A stretch of DNA of 64,000 bases from SIG459 sp045538735 (GCA_045538735.1 JAZSRY010000069.1:1-64000), one strand, 5' to 3'; positions 50,809 through 59,906 are shown, counted from the stretch's first letter. Made by a program: numbers and translations. The notes: generated by a model not told the origin, from the letters alone.

Positions 50809-51890
50809 GAGAAAGCTTGAAAATTATCCATGCCGCAGATTTGCATCTGGATTCTCCCTTCGAGGCTCTGGGTGAAAAAGCCGCACAGCGCAGACGGGAG
50901 CAGCGGGAACTGCTTTTTGCCATTGCTGAGCTCTCGCGGGAGAAAAAGGCGGATATGGTGCTTCTTGCGGGCGACCTTCTGGATAGCTCCAGCGCCTATG
51001 CCGAGACCTTTGAGGCTCTCTCTGCAGCCTTCGGCAGCCTTGACTGCCCCGTTTTCATCGCCCCCGGCAACCATGACTGTCTGCGCCCCGGCTCACCTTA
51101 TCTGAGAGCCGATATACCCGAAAACATCCGCGTTTTTCGCGGCGGATGGGAATGCGTCCAGCTTGAGGAAATGGGCGCAAGAGTATATGGCGCGGGCTAC
51201 ACGGATATTATCTGCCCTCCGCTTCTGCGCTCTTTCCGCGCGGAGCGTGAGGAAGGTATTGTTAATATAGGACTTCTCCACGGAGACCTGGGTGCCGCCG
51301 AAAGCCGCTACTGTCCCATTTCCGCCGAGGAGGTAGCCGCCAGCGGACTTGATTATCTGGCTCTGGGCCACCAGCATACATACAGCGGACTTATCCGCTG
51401 CGGAGAAAGCGTTTGCGCCTACCCCGGATGCCCCGAGGGAAGAGGCTTTGATGAATGCGGCGAAAAGGGCGTACTGTTTCTTGAAGTTGCGGAGGGGAGC
51501 GTCAAGGGCGAATTTATCCCCATTGCCCGCCGCCACTATGAGATAATTGAGCTTGATATATCCGAGGGCATCCCCCAATGTCCCGCAGGCAGAGAAAATG
51601 ACATTGTGCGCATTATCCTTCGCGGCGAAAGCGACAGCGCTCCCGATTTGGGGGCAATAGAGCGGGACTGGGAAAATCGCTTCTTCTCCCTTCAGCTTCG
51701 GGACCGAAGCACCTTGCGCCGCGAGCTTTGGGAGGGCAGCTATCAGGACAGCCTGAGAGGACTTTTCCTGCGAAAAATGCGTGAAAAATACGAAAATGCC
51801 CCCGATGAGAGGGAAAAACAGAAAGTAATCCAGGCTCTTCGTTGGGGTCTGGCAGCCCTTGAGGGCGGAGAGGCGGTCAAAGAAATATGA
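50805..51890 (+). CDS. SbcD/YhaO-like DNA repair metallophosphoesterase
   Basis: A 361-aa calcineurin-type nuclease: IIHAADLHLDSPFEAL, LLAGDLLDSSS, IAPGNHDCLRPGS, GLLHGD and ALGHQHTYSG give the two-metal site. The C-terminal region of about 120 residues is the capping part. In Firmicutes the YhaO-YhaN pair is the counterpart of SbcD-SbcC. It overlaps both neighbours by 4 nt; the next gene is its ATPase partner. Confidence 0.88.
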   Translation: MRESLKIIHAADLHLDSPFEALGEKAAQRRREQRELLFAIAELSREKKADMVLLAGDLLDSSSAYAETFEALSAAFGSLDCPVFIAPGNHDCLRPGSPYLRADIPENIRVFRGGWECVQLEEMGARVYGAGYTDIICPPLLRSFRAEREEGIVNIGLLHGDLGAAESRYCPISAEEVAASGLDYLALGHQHTYSGLIRCGESVCAYPGCPEGRGFDECGEKGVLFLEVAEGSVKGEFIPIARRHYEIIELDISEGIPQCPAGRENDIVRIILRGESDSAPDLGAIERDWENRFFSLQLRDRSTLRRELWEGSYQDSLRGLFLRKMREKYENAPDEREKQKVIQALRWGLAALEGGEAVKEI

Positions 51891-53785
51891 TTATTAAAAA
51901 GATGAAGGCAAGCTTCGGCTGCCTTGAAAAAGCGGAGATGGAGCTTCACGAAGGCCTGAATGTAATCACCGCCTCCAATGAAAGCGGAAAAAGTACATGG
52001 TGCGCCTTTATCCGCGCCATGCTCTATGGCGTGGACTCCTCCCAGCGCGAAAAAGGCGGAGTGAAGCCCGACAAGGTGAAGTATGCTCCCTGGTCAGGCG
52101 CTGCCATGGAGGGCGAGATGGAAATTGAGCATGAGGGCAAGGATATTACCCTCAGCCGACGCACCAAGCTTGTCTCCGCACCTATGAGAGAGTTTTCCGC
52201 CGTTTACAGCGGCACTGCCCAGAGCGTGGCAGGTCTTAAAGGCAGCGATGCAGGCGAGACTCTCACCGGTATGCCCAGAACCGTTTTTGAAAGCAGCGTG
52301 TTTGTCCGTCAGTCGGGTATGGCTGTCAGCAACAGCGCTGAGCTTGAAAAGCGTATAAATGCCATCATCTCCAGCGGAGATGATGAGGGAGAGAGCTTCA
52401 CCGATGCAGACAGCGTTCTTCGCGCATGGCTGAGAAAGCGCCGCCACAACCGCAGCGGAGCTATCCCCACTGTTGAAAATGAAATTCGCGATGTAAATGC
52501 ATCCATAACTGCCGCAGCAGGGGCGGTGCAGCAGCGCGCTGAGCTTGAAAAGCGCCTTGAGGACAGCAAGACTGCCGAAGCAAAGGCGGAAGAGGCCGCC
52601 CACCTTCAGCTCAACGAAAAACGCGAGGGGCTTGTAGCCACTCTGGAGCGTCTCCGGGGTGATATAAGCGCTCTTGAAAAGGAAGCTGCGGAAGCTGAAG
52701 TTGAGGCAAAGCGCCTGAACGCTGCTACCGAGGAAGGACCCTTCAAGGGCAGAAGCCCTGAAGAAGCTGTCCGTATCGCCACTTCCGACAGCGAAAGACT
52801 GGAGAATTTCAAAGCAATGGTTCCCGGCATAACATCCTCCTTCATACTCCTTGCAGTGGGCATTGCCGCTTGTCTCATCGGCTATTTCCTTCAGTTATAC
52901 TTTGTGCTGGTAATAAGCTTCCCCATATTTTTGGGCTTTTTCGTCAGCCTTGCAATTATAAAGGCCAACAAAAACCGCGTTAAAAACTATAGCGCAAACC
53001 TGATAAAGTATTATGAGGTGGAAGCTGCCGAGCCGGAACTGATAATTTCAAAGGCGGAGGTTTATGCTGCGAACTGCAGAGCAGCTCAGGAAGCAAAGAC
53101 CCTCTGTGAGGATATTGCCGCAAAGCTTGAAGCAAAGCGCAGCGCTCTTCGAATTGCCGAAAATGAGCTTCTTTCCGCAGGAATGGATGTTTCCGAAAGC
53201 CCTGCAATTGCCCGCGCCAAGGCCGAAACCGCCTTCGTGCAGCAGCAGCTTGCCCGCAAGGAGGGCGAGATAGCCGCTCTGGGTGACCCCATGGTGATGG
53301 GAACACAGCTTGAGGCACTGGAAAGCCGCCGCGATGAGCTTCTGGAGCAGTATGAGGCTCTGGAAATTGCCATAGCCACCCTCCGCGAGGCAAACGAGGA
53401 GATGCAGCAGCGCTTCGCACCTGAGCTTGGACGCCGCGCAGGAGAGATAATGGCCCGCCTCACCGGAGGCAAGTATGCCGCCCTCAGCTTCTCCCGCGAA
53501 CTGGATGCTTCCGCAAAGCGGGAAGGGGACACCGTTGCCCACGAGAAAGCCTTCCTCTCCGAAGGCACTGCAGACCAGCTTTATCTGGCTCTGCGCCTTG
53601 CAATCTGCGAGCTGGCTCTCCCCGAAGGCTGCTCCTGCCCCATAATTCTGGACGATGCCCTTGTGAACTTCGATGACGAGCGCATGGGCTATGCCCTGGA
53701 GCTTCTTGAGGAAATGGCGGAAAAACGCCAGATAATCCTCTTCTCCTGCCATGACAGAGAGGAAAAATTCCTCAAAAACCGCTAA
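51887..53785 (+). CDS. SbcC/YhaN-like AAA ATPase with membrane hairpin
   Basis: A 632-aa SMC-like ATPase: Walker A ITASNESGKSTW near 25-36, coiled coils (about 175-290 and 365-520), a hydrophobic hairpin in the middle (about 306-360, SSFILLAVGIAACLIGYFLQ and the following segment), signature-like region FLSEGTADQLYLALRLAI and Walker B PIILDDALVNFDDERM near the C-terminus. YhaN of Bacillus also carries a central membrane hairpin. It should form a nuclease complex with the upstream protein, possibly at the membrane. Confidence 0.85.
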   Translation: MIIKKMKASFGCLEKAEMELHEGLNVITASNESGKSTWCAFIRAMLYGVDSSQREKGGVKPDKVKYAPWSGAAMEGEMEIEHEGKDITLSRRTKLVSAPMREFSAVYSGTAQSVAGLKGSDAGETLTGMPRTVFESSVFVRQSGMAVSNSAELEKRINAIISSGDDEGESFTDADSVLRAWLRKRRHNRSGAIPTVENEIRDVNASITAAAGAVQQRAELEKRLEDSKTAEAKAEEAAHLQLNEKREGLVATLERLRGDISALEKEAAEAEVEAKRLNAATEEGPFKGRSPEEAVRIATSDSERLENFKAMVPGITSSFILLAVGIAACLIGYFLQLYFVLVISFPIFLGFFVSLAIIKANKNRVKNYSANLIKYYEVEAAEPELIISKAEVYAANCRAAQEAKTLCEDIAAKLEAKRSALRIAENELLSAGMDVSESPAIARAKAETAFVQQQLARKEGEIAALGDPMVMGTQLEALESRRDELLEQYEALEIAIATLREANEEMQQRFAPELGRRAGEIMARLTGGKYAALSFSRELDASAKREGDTVAHEKAFLSEGTADQLYLALRLAICELALPEGCSCPIILDDALVNFDDERMGYALELLEEMAEKRQIILFSCHDREEKFLKNR

Positions 53786-53813
53786 ATTTTTCAAAATTCG
53801 TCCGCGGGATATC

Positions 53814-53842
53814 TTGACAAATTTATCCCGCGGGCTTATCAT
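53814..53842 (+). promoter_or_regulatory. feo promoter
   Basis: TTGACA (53814-53819), 17-bp spacer, TATCAT (53837-53842). The -35 lies inside the loop of a 10-bp inverted repeat CCGCGGGATA/TATCCCGCGG (53802-53833). Confidence 0.7.
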
Positions 53843-53851
53843 ATATATAGA

Positions 53852-53867
53852 GTTAGTCGAGGCTAAC
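53852..53867. promoter_or_regulatory. Iron-regulator operator candidate 1
   Basis: GTTAGTCGAGGCTAAC, palindromic arms GTTAG/CTAAC just after the feo -10. It resembles DtxR/IdeR-family sites. Confidence 0.7.
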
Positions 53868-53885
53868 TATTTATTTACCCAACAA

Positions 53886-53901
53886 GTTAGCTTATGCTAA
53901 C
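53886..53901. promoter_or_regulatory. Iron-regulator operator candidate 2
   Basis: GTTAGCTTATGCTAAC, 6-bp palindromic arms, between promoter and feoA. Confidence 0.7.
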
Positions 53902-53935
53902 ATTCATTTGACCGCAGAAAGATCAGGTGATTTTT

Positions 53936-54148
53936 ATGACTTTGCGCAGCGCGCAGGAAGGAAAAGAGTATATCATCCGCGGGATGAACACCGGCGACGA
54001 AGAGCTGGACGGTTTTCTCTTCTCTCTGGGCTGCTACAGCGGAGAGCCTATAACCCTTGTCTCCCGCAAGAGAAGCAGCTGCACCGTTTTCATCAAGGAT
54101 GCCAGATACTGCATTGATTCCCAGCTGGCCGACACCATCATGGTCTGA
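53936..54148 (+). CDS. feoA: Ferrous iron transport protein A
   Basis: A 70-aa SH3-like FeoA: TLRSAQEGKEYIIRGMNTGD, then LFSLGCYSGEPITLVSRKRS and a C-terminal RYCIDSQLADTIMV, where family members have the conserved small beta barrel that contacts FeoB. ATG 53936 is taken as start. It lies behind two palindromic operators and 80 nt before feoB, the gap holding a third operator. Confidence 0.9.
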   Translation: MTLRSAQEGKEYIIRGMNTGDEELDGFLFSLGCYSGEPITLVSRKRSSCTVFIKDARYCIDSQLADTIMV

Positions 54149-54185
54149 TGACCGAAAACTTCGGCCGGCTGATTTTTTGACTATC

Positions 54186-54203
54186 GGTTAGCCTGGGCTA
54201 ACC
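54186..54203. promoter_or_regulatory. Iron-regulator operator candidate 3
   Basis: GGTTAGCCTGGGCTAACC, 7-bp arms, directly before the feoB ribosome site (CAGGAGG). Confidence 0.7.
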
Positions 54204-54228
54204 AAACCCCGATCAGGAGGAAAACCAA

Positions 54229-56220
54229 ATGCGAATCGCCCTTGCAGGCAATCCCAACAGCGGAAAAACAACAATGTATAATGCTCTCACCGGACGCAAC
54301 GAGAAGGTAGGCAACTGGGCAGGTGTAACTGTCGAGGCAAAGATGAGCCCCGTCAGAAAAAGCCTCTGTCCCGATAAAATGTCCATAGTTGCCGTTGATC
54401 TTCCCGGCGCTTACTCCATGTCGCCCTTCACTGGGGAGGAGAGCATCACAAGAGACTATATAATTGGCGAAGAGCCTGATGTGATAATCAATATTGTGGA
54501 CAGCACCAATCTCAGCCGAAGCCTTTTCTTCACAACTCAGCTTCTTGAGCTTGGCATACCCATGGTGCTTGCTCTCAACAAAGCCGACCTCCATCAGGTG
54601 AAATCCACCAAGATAGACGGAGAAATGCTTTCCGCGCTGTTGGATTGCCCCGTGGTGGAAACTGTCTCCACCGGCGGTGAGGGTCTTGAAAAGCTCGTTA
54701 AAACTGCCGTTGCCCTTGCGGGAGGGGAGCAGCGCACTCCCTATAAGCAGGGCGAAATCGACCTGCAGGACAAGGAGGCTGTGAAAGCTGCCGACCGCCG
54801 CCGCTTTGAATTCGTGAAGGAAATTGTAGCCGCTGTTGAAAAGCGCGGCGAGAAGCGCCATGTGCGCAATGTTCACGACAAGGTGGACGCGGTGCTTACC
54901 CATAAGGTGGCGGGTCTTGTGATATTCGCCGCCGTTATGTGGCTGGTGTTCCAGCTTGCTCAGGTTTGGCTGGGCCCTCTTGCGGCGGATTTACTGGTTG
55001 GCTGGATAGAGAGCTTCATGGAGCTGGCAAACGGCTGGATGAGCGGCGCCGCCCCTGTGCTGCGCGCATTGCTGGTGGACGGCATTATAGGCGGCGTTGG
55101 CGCTGTTGTGGGCTTTCTGCCTCTTGTTATGGTTATGTATTTCCTCATCGCCCTTCTGGAGGATTGCGGCTATATGGCCCGCGTCAGCGTTATGCTTGAC
55201 CCCATCTTCAAGAAGGTGGGACTGAGCGGAAGAAGCGTCATTCCCTTCGTCATGGGTGTGGGCTGCTCCATTCCCGGAGTTATGGCCTCCCGCACCGTCC
55301 GCAATGAGCGTGAACGCCGCGCAACGGCAATGCTGACTCCCTTTATGCCCTGCGGAGCAAAAATCCCCGTAATATCCCTTTTCGCAGGTGCATTTTTCGG
55401 AAACAGCGCGTGGGTCAGCTTCTTTATGTATTTCTGCGGAATAATCCTAATTTTCCTCTGCGCCCTGCTTATCAATGCAATCACCGGCAACAGAGCGAAA
55501 AAGAGTTATTTCATAATCGAAATGCCCGACTATAAAGCCCCCTCCTTTAAGAGAGCCTTCCTCTCCATGTGCTCTCAGGGCAAGGCCTACATAGTGAAGG
55601 CTGCAACTGTCATTCTGGTCTGCAACACCGCAGTTCAGCTTATGCAGAGCTTCACATGGTCCTTCGCTGTGGCGGAAAGCGCCGAAGCATCCATCCTGGC
55701 CTCCATCGCATCCCCCTTCGCCTGGCTGCTTGTGCCCGTGGTGGGTGTTCTCAGCTGGCAGATGGCGGCTGCGGCAATAACAGGCTTCATTGCCAAGGAA
55801 AACGTTGTGGGCACTCTGGCGGTCTGCTTCGTAGGTCTTGAAAATCTCATCAATGTGGATGAGCTTGCCATGCTCGAAGGCGCAGGCGGCGAGGTGGCGG
55901 GCGTGATAGCTATCACCAAGTCTGCGGCGCTGGCATATCTTATGTTTAACCTCTATACGCCTCCCTGCTTTGCCGCAATAGGCGCAATGAATTCCGAGAT
56001 GAAAAGCGCAAAGTGGCTTGCCGGCGGCATAGGTCTCCAGCTTGGCACCGGCTTCAGCGTTGCCTTTTTGGTGCATCAGCTGGGCAGCCTTTTTGCCACG
56101 GGCAGCTTTGCTGCGGGCTTTGCGGGCGGTCTTGTCGCGGTGCTTATCTTTGCCGCAATTCTGGTTTTCCTCATTATTCGCACAAACAGTCTTATCAGAA
56201 AGGGAAAAATCAAAGTATGA
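54229..56220 (+). CDS. feoB: Ferrous iron transporter B
   Basis: A 663-aa Fe(II) permease. The N-terminal G domain has GNPNSGKTT (G1), GVTVEAK (G2), DLPGAYSM (G3) and LNKAD (G4); a helical spacer follows, then two Gate domains with about eight membrane helices, including GCGYMARVSVMLDPIFKKVG-type and GVGCSIPGVMASRT motifs with the conserved cysteine, and CGAKIPVI. CAGGAGG precedes ATG 54229. It is shorter than E. coli FeoB but usual for Firmicutes. Confidence 0.96.
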   Translation: MRIALAGNPNSGKTTMYNALTGRNEKVGNWAGVTVEAKMSPVRKSLCPDKMSIVAVDLPGAYSMSPFTGEESITRDYIIGEEPDVIINIVDSTNLSRSLFFTTQLLELGIPMVLALNKADLHQVKSTKIDGEMLSALLDCPVVETVSTGGEGLEKLVKTAVALAGGEQRTPYKQGEIDLQDKEAVKAADRRRFEFVKEIVAAVEKRGEKRHVRNVHDKVDAVLTHKVAGLVIFAAVMWLVFQLAQVWLGPLAADLLVGWIESFMELANGWMSGAAPVLRALLVDGIIGGVGAVVGFLPLVMVMYFLIALLEDCGYMARVSVMLDPIFKKVGLSGRSVIPFVMGVGCSIPGVMASRTVRNERERRATAMLTPFMPCGAKIPVISLFAGAFFGNSAWVSFFMYFCGIILIFLCALLINAITGNRAKKSYFIIEMPDYKAPSFKRAFLSMCSQGKAYIVKAATVILVCNTAVQLMQSFTWSFAVAESAEASILASIASPFAWLLVPVVGVLSWQMAAAAITGFIAKENVVGTLAVCFVGLENLINVDELAMLEGAGGEVAGVIAITKSAALAYLMFNLYTPPCFAAIGAMNSEMKSAKWLAGGIGLQLGTGFSVAFLVHQLGSLFATGSFAAGFAGGLVAVLIFAAILVFLIIRTNSLIRKGKIKV

Positions 56221-56366
56221 CCAATATAATAATCATCATCGTTGTTGCGGCCATTGTGGCCATCGCGCTGGGATATATAATCCGGGAGAAAAAGCGCGGG
56301 GCTAAGTGCGTTGGTTGTCCCCATTCCAAGTTTTGCGGAGACTGCAGTGACTGCAGCGAGAAATAA
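56217..56366 (+). CDS. FeoB-associated Cys-rich membrane protein
   Basis: A 49-aa peptide overlapping the feoB stop by 4 nt: one membrane helix (IIIIIVVAAIVAIALGYII) and a cysteine cluster (CVGCPHSKFCGDCSDC). It matches the FeoB-associated Cys-rich family of Firmicutes, proposed to stand in for FeoC. It closes the feoAB operon before a strong terminator. Confidence 0.92.
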   Translation: MTNIIIIIVVAAIVAIALGYIIREKKRGAKCVGCPHSKFCGDCSDCSEK

Positions 56367-56405
56367 AAAAAGACGGCGGAACTTCTTGTTCTGCCGTCTT
56401 TTTTT
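56366..56405 (+). terminator. Terminator of the feo operon
   Basis: AAAGACGGCGGAAC/GTTCTGCCGTCTTT stem (one G-T pair) and T7. Confidence 0.9.
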
Positions 56406-56408
56406 ATG

Positions 56409-56682
56409 TAGCCTGACCGATATAATCCGAACCCGCTCCGCGAGGCGGATTTTAGCGCCAGACTTCATTTTATTCTTTGGTGGGCGACAGCCCACCTGCA
56501 TCATTCAATTTTGCCTACCGACAAAAATCCGCTCTCGGGGAGTCGAAGATTTTTGAGGTCATATGCTAAGACAGTGCAAGGCGGCGGCTTGCAGATGGGC
56601 GTTTGCCCTTCAAAAGCCGACAACGCAGCAATGGCAACGAATATGCCCTCAAAAACGTGTTTGGACTATGTCGGTCAGGCTA
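56409..56682 (-). mobile_element. MITE-like element, copy B
   Basis: A 274-bp element, the reverse complement of copy A in its interior. Terminal repeats begin TAGCCTGACCGATATAATCC (56409) and TAGCCTGACCGACATAGTCC (from 56682 leftward). It starts 3 nt after the feo terminator and its right end overlaps the last codon, the stop, of the MoeA-type gene. It has no transposase. Confidence 0.85.
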
Positions 56683-58590
56683 AAATCTTTCTCTGACTCT
56701 GCCGGGCTGAGAAATCTCATAGCCGCCGAGAGCGCCTATGCGTTTTTTGAAGTCCACGCTTTGGAGAATCTCCATAAGGCGGCGGACGGTGGGGCTGTCC
56801 CATGCGTAGTCGGGAATGAGCAGGTCATACTGCTCTATGCACACGGGCACGAAGTCAAGGTCATAGAGCTTGGCTGCGGAATATATGCCCATGCCTGCGT
56901 CTGCTGTGCCGGAAACTATCTGGGCTGCAACGGAGGTGTGGGTGAATTCCTCTCGCTCGTAGCCGTAAATTTTGGCGGTGTCTATACCCTGAGTTTTGCA
57001 GAGGTAGTCTATGAGAATTCTGGTGCCTGAGCCCTTCTGGCGGTTAACGTAGCGCAGACCTTCCTTCGTCAGGTCGGAAACGGAGCTTATGCCAAGGGGA
57101 TTGCCCTTTTGCAGCATAAGACCCTGAGTGCGTCCAACGCATTCAACAAGGCGAACTCCGCCCTTGGGGAAATAGCGCTTTATGAAGGCGGTGTTGTAGC
57201 TGCCATCGGTCTCGTCAAGAAGATGGACGCCTGCGATATGGGTTTCACCTCTGCGCACTGCCATAATGCCGCCCATACTGCCAACATGGCTGGAGCTCAT
57301 GAAGGTGTCGGGGTAGGCGAGATGGAGCATATCGTTCAGTTCGTCAAGGAGTGGGTCGTGGCTGCCGATTGCAACAAGGGTGCTATCCAGCTCCTGTCTG
57401 GGACGGAGAAGCTTCACTTTGACCTTGCTGCCTGCCTCGTAGCCCTCAAGACCCTGAGGAATTTCCAGAATTCCGTCAGCCTTCATAAAGGAACTGACAA
57501 CGCCGCTGCCGCGGTTGAGGGGAGTTGCCATCAGCTTATCGCCCACGCTTCCCATTCTCACGCGGACAAACTCGCGGTATTTCAAACCGGAAACAACGCT
57601 GCGGGAGAGGCTTGCCTCGGCATATTCGGCCTCGGCGGCGCAGCGGCAGTACCAACGGTCGATGAGGGGCTTCATAAGCTCCTCCATAACTATAATGCCG
57701 GAAACGGGATAGCCGGGGACACCCAGTATGGGCTTGCAGCCGCAGTAGCCCAAAATGGCGGGCTTGCCGGGGCGGATGGCAATGCCGTGGTATAAAACAC
57801 CGCCCTGCTGGGCAATGACGGAGGCAGAGAAGTCCTCGCGGCCGGCGGAAGAGCCTGCGTTGAGAACAACGGCGTCGCATTTTTCCGTGGCTTCACGGAG
57901 CGCGGCGGCAAGAAGCTCTTTTTTGTCGGGGACAATGGGGAAGCAGATGCTCTCTGCGCCCCATTCCTTCAGCATGGAGGCGAAGATGGAGGAGTTGAAC
58001 TCTATGATATCTCCCGCCTTGGGGTCTTCGGTGGGAGGGACAATCTCGTCGCCGGTGGGGATGAGACCCACAACGATAGGACGCAGCACCTCAACCTTCA
58101 GCACACCGCCTGCCAGCATGGAGCCTATTGCGGCGGGGCTTATCTTGCTGTGGGAGGGAAGTATCATTTCGCCTGCGCATATATCCTCACCTATCTGGCG
58201 GATATGCTGCCAGGGGGCGGCGGGGGCGAAAAGCTTCACCTTTCCGTCGCTCTGTCGGACAACATCCTCTATCATGATAACTGCGTCGCAGCCCTCGGGG
58301 ATGGGGTCGCCGGTGTCCACAACGGTGAACTGATCTTCATTCAGGGTGACGGGGCTTGTCTCTCCCGCGCCGAAGGTGAGTGCGGCGGAAAGGGCAATGC
58401 CGTCCATAGCGCTTGCGGGATAGTGGGGGGCGCAGATTGCGGCATAAACCGCCTTGGCGGTTATGCGTCCGCAGGAGCGCTCCACAGGGATAACTTCTGT
58501 CTTTGCGGCGAAGCCCGCATCAAGCAGAAGCTGAATATATTCCTCTCTGGCTTTTTCCAGAGCTACGTTTGTAAGATACTGAAATGCCAT
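56680..58590 (-). CDS. MoeA-type molybdopterin protein fused to a PBP-like domain
   Basis: A 636-aa protein. Residues about 1-400 are MoeA-like (HYPASAMDGIALSAALTFG, VVDTGDPIPEGCDAVIMIED, GLIPTGDEIVPP, NAGSSAGREDF, GVPGYPVSGIIV), the enzyme that inserts molybdate or tungstate into adenylated molybdopterin. Residues about 410-636 form a periplasmic-binding-protein-like domain (IGSHDPLLDELND, GSGTRILIDYLCKTQGI, SGTADAGMGIYSAAKL), known fused to MoeA in anaerobes, possibly a metal or oxyanion sensor. ATG 58590 has AGGAG upstream. The stop codon TAG is the end of MITE copy B, so the C-terminus may be altered. Confidence 0.9.
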   Translation of the reverse strand: MAFQYLTNVALEKAREEYIQLLLDAGFAAKTEVIPVERSCGRITAKAVYAAICAPHYPASAMDGIALSAALTFGAGETSPVTLNEDQFTVVDTGDPIPEGCDAVIMIEDVVRQSDGKVKLFAPAAPWQHIRQIGEDICAGEMILPSHSKISPAAIGSMLAGGVLKVEVLRPIVVGLIPTGDEIVPPTEDPKAGDIIEFNSSIFASMLKEWGAESICFPIVPDKKELLAAALREATEKCDAVVLNAGSSAGREDFSASVIAQQGGVLYHGIAIRPGKPAILGYCGCKPILGVPGYPVSGIIVMEELMKPLIDRWYCRCAAEAEYAEASLSRSVVSGLKYREFVRVRMGSVGDKLMATPLNRGSGVVSSFMKADGILEIPQGLEGYEAGSKVKVKLLRPRQELDSTLVAIGSHDPLLDELNDMLHLAYPDTFMSSSHVGSMGGIMAVRRGETHIAGVHLLDETDGSYNTAFIKRYFPKGGVRLVECVGRTQGLMLQKGNPLGISSVSDLTKEGLRYVNRQKGSGTRILIDYLCKTQGIDTAKIYGYEREEFTHTSVAAQIVSGTADAGMGIYSAAKLYDLDFVPVCIEQYDLLIPDYAWDSPTVRRLMEILQSVDFKKRIGALGGYEISQPGRVRERF

Positions 58591-58594
58591 ATTG

Positions 58595-59824
58595 TCAAAT
58601 CTCCTGATAAGTGGCGTAGAGGGTAACATCTATGCTCTCTCCGGCGGCGCAGCCCTCGCTGTCTCTGGGGATGCAGAAAAAACCGTCGGCGGAGCAGAGG
58701 GTGCTTATGAGACCGCTTTTGCTGCGGATGGGGGTGGCATACCATATGCCATCGCGAAGAGCAAGGCTCACTCCGCCGTATTGGGCGCGTCCGTGGTTTG
58801 CGCTGACGGATTCGGTGAGGCAGGCGCGGAGGGTGAGGGGGCGGCTTTCTCTTCCCAAAAGAGTGTCCATAGCGGCGCGGACAAAGATTTGGCTTACAAA
58901 CCATGCGGCGCCGGGATGACCGGGCAGACCGAAAATGGGCTTGCCCTCGCTTATGCCCAGTATGGTGGGCTTGCCGGGCTTCATTGCAATGCCGTGGAAC
59001 AAAAGCTCGCCCCGGCGCTCGATAATCCGTCCCGTGGCGTCCTTCGTGCCAACGGAGCTGCCTCCGGAGATGAGTACGCAGTCGCAGTCTCCAATAGCCC
59101 GCTCCAAAGCCGCCTCGAGAAGGGGCTCTTCATCCCGGACTATGCCGTAAAGCTTTGCCTTAGCGCCGAACTCCTCTATAAGGGCGGCAAGCATAAGAGA
59201 ATTTATATCTCTCACCTGACCCTCGGCGGGGGTCTCATCAGCCGGAACAAGCTCATCTCCCGTGGAGATAATGCCAACGAGAGGCTTTGCAAAAACCTCA
59301 ACACTCATAATTCCCATGGCCGCAAGAGAGCCGATGTCTTTTGCGCTGAGCATTCTGCCTGCAGGAAGCACCACCTTGCCGGGATAAACATCGTCGCCCT
59401 TGAAAATAAGGTTTTCGCCGGGGGCGACGCTCTTTGTGATGCCTATGCTGCCATCACCGAAATCCTCGCAGTATTCTATCATGGCAACGGCGTTGGCGCC
59501 GGGAGGCAGAGCGGCTCCGGTGGGCACATAGGCGCAGCAGTCTCTGTCAAGAGGGGCACCTGCATCTTCGCCCATTGATATGCTGCGGGAGAGGCTGAGA
59601 AGGGCAGGGATAGATTCGCTGCAGCCGAAGCAGTCCTCCGCCCGAAGGGCGTAACCGTCCACGGTGGAGCGGTCAAAGCCGGGAACATATTCCGAGGCGA
59701 TGATGTCCTCCGCCAGAACCCTTCCGGCAGCCTGAGCCAAACTGACCCGTTCCCTCCGGTCTAAGGGCAGGAATTTTTCTTTTATAAGTCCGAGGGCTTC
59801 CCCGGGAGTAAGCACCAAAAGCAT
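58595..59824 (-). CDS. moeA: Molybdopterin molybdenumtransferase
   Basis: A 409-aa MoeA: VPGFDRSTVDGYALRAEDCF, YVPTGAALPPGANAVAMIEY, APGENLIFKGDDV, ISTGDELVPADETP, SGGSSVGTKDAT and GLPGHPGAAWFV, the full set for domain III and the metal-insertion site. It lies 4 nt upstream of the MoeA-PBP gene, so two MoeA-type proteins are co-expressed; in some organisms paired MoeA proteins are thought to separate Mo from W, which is inference here. ATG 59824 has AGAGG upstream. Confidence 0.93.
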   Translation of the reverse strand: MLLVLTPGEALGLIKEKFLPLDRRERVSLAQAAGRVLAEDIIASEYVPGFDRSTVDGYALRAEDCFGCSESIPALLSLSRSISMGEDAGAPLDRDCCAYVPTGAALPPGANAVAMIEYCEDFGDGSIGITKSVAPGENLIFKGDDVYPGKVVLPAGRMLSAKDIGSLAAMGIMSVEVFAKPLVGIISTGDELVPADETPAEGQVRDINSLMLAALIEEFGAKAKLYGIVRDEEPLLEAALERAIGDCDCVLISGGSSVGTKDATGRIIERRGELLFHGIAMKPGKPTILGISEGKPIFGLPGHPGAAWFVSQIFVRAAMDTLLGRESRPLTLRACLTESVSANHGRAQYGGVSLALRDGIWYATPIRSKSGLISTLCSADGFFCIPRDSEGCAAGESIDVTLYATYQEI

Positions 59825-59888
59825 AAACAACCTCTTCTGCGTTTATTTTCTAATATATTATAATTTTTTCGCCAATAAAATACAAGGG

Positions 59889-59906
59889 TATAGGTCGCGG
59901 CCTATA
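59889..59906. promoter_or_regulatory. Palindrome in the moeA/tungstate transporter divergent region
   Basis: TATAGG-TCGCGG-CCTATA, 6-bp arms, between moeA and the transporter promoter. It could bind a ModE-like regulator, but I recognise no exact consensus. Confidence 0.4.
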
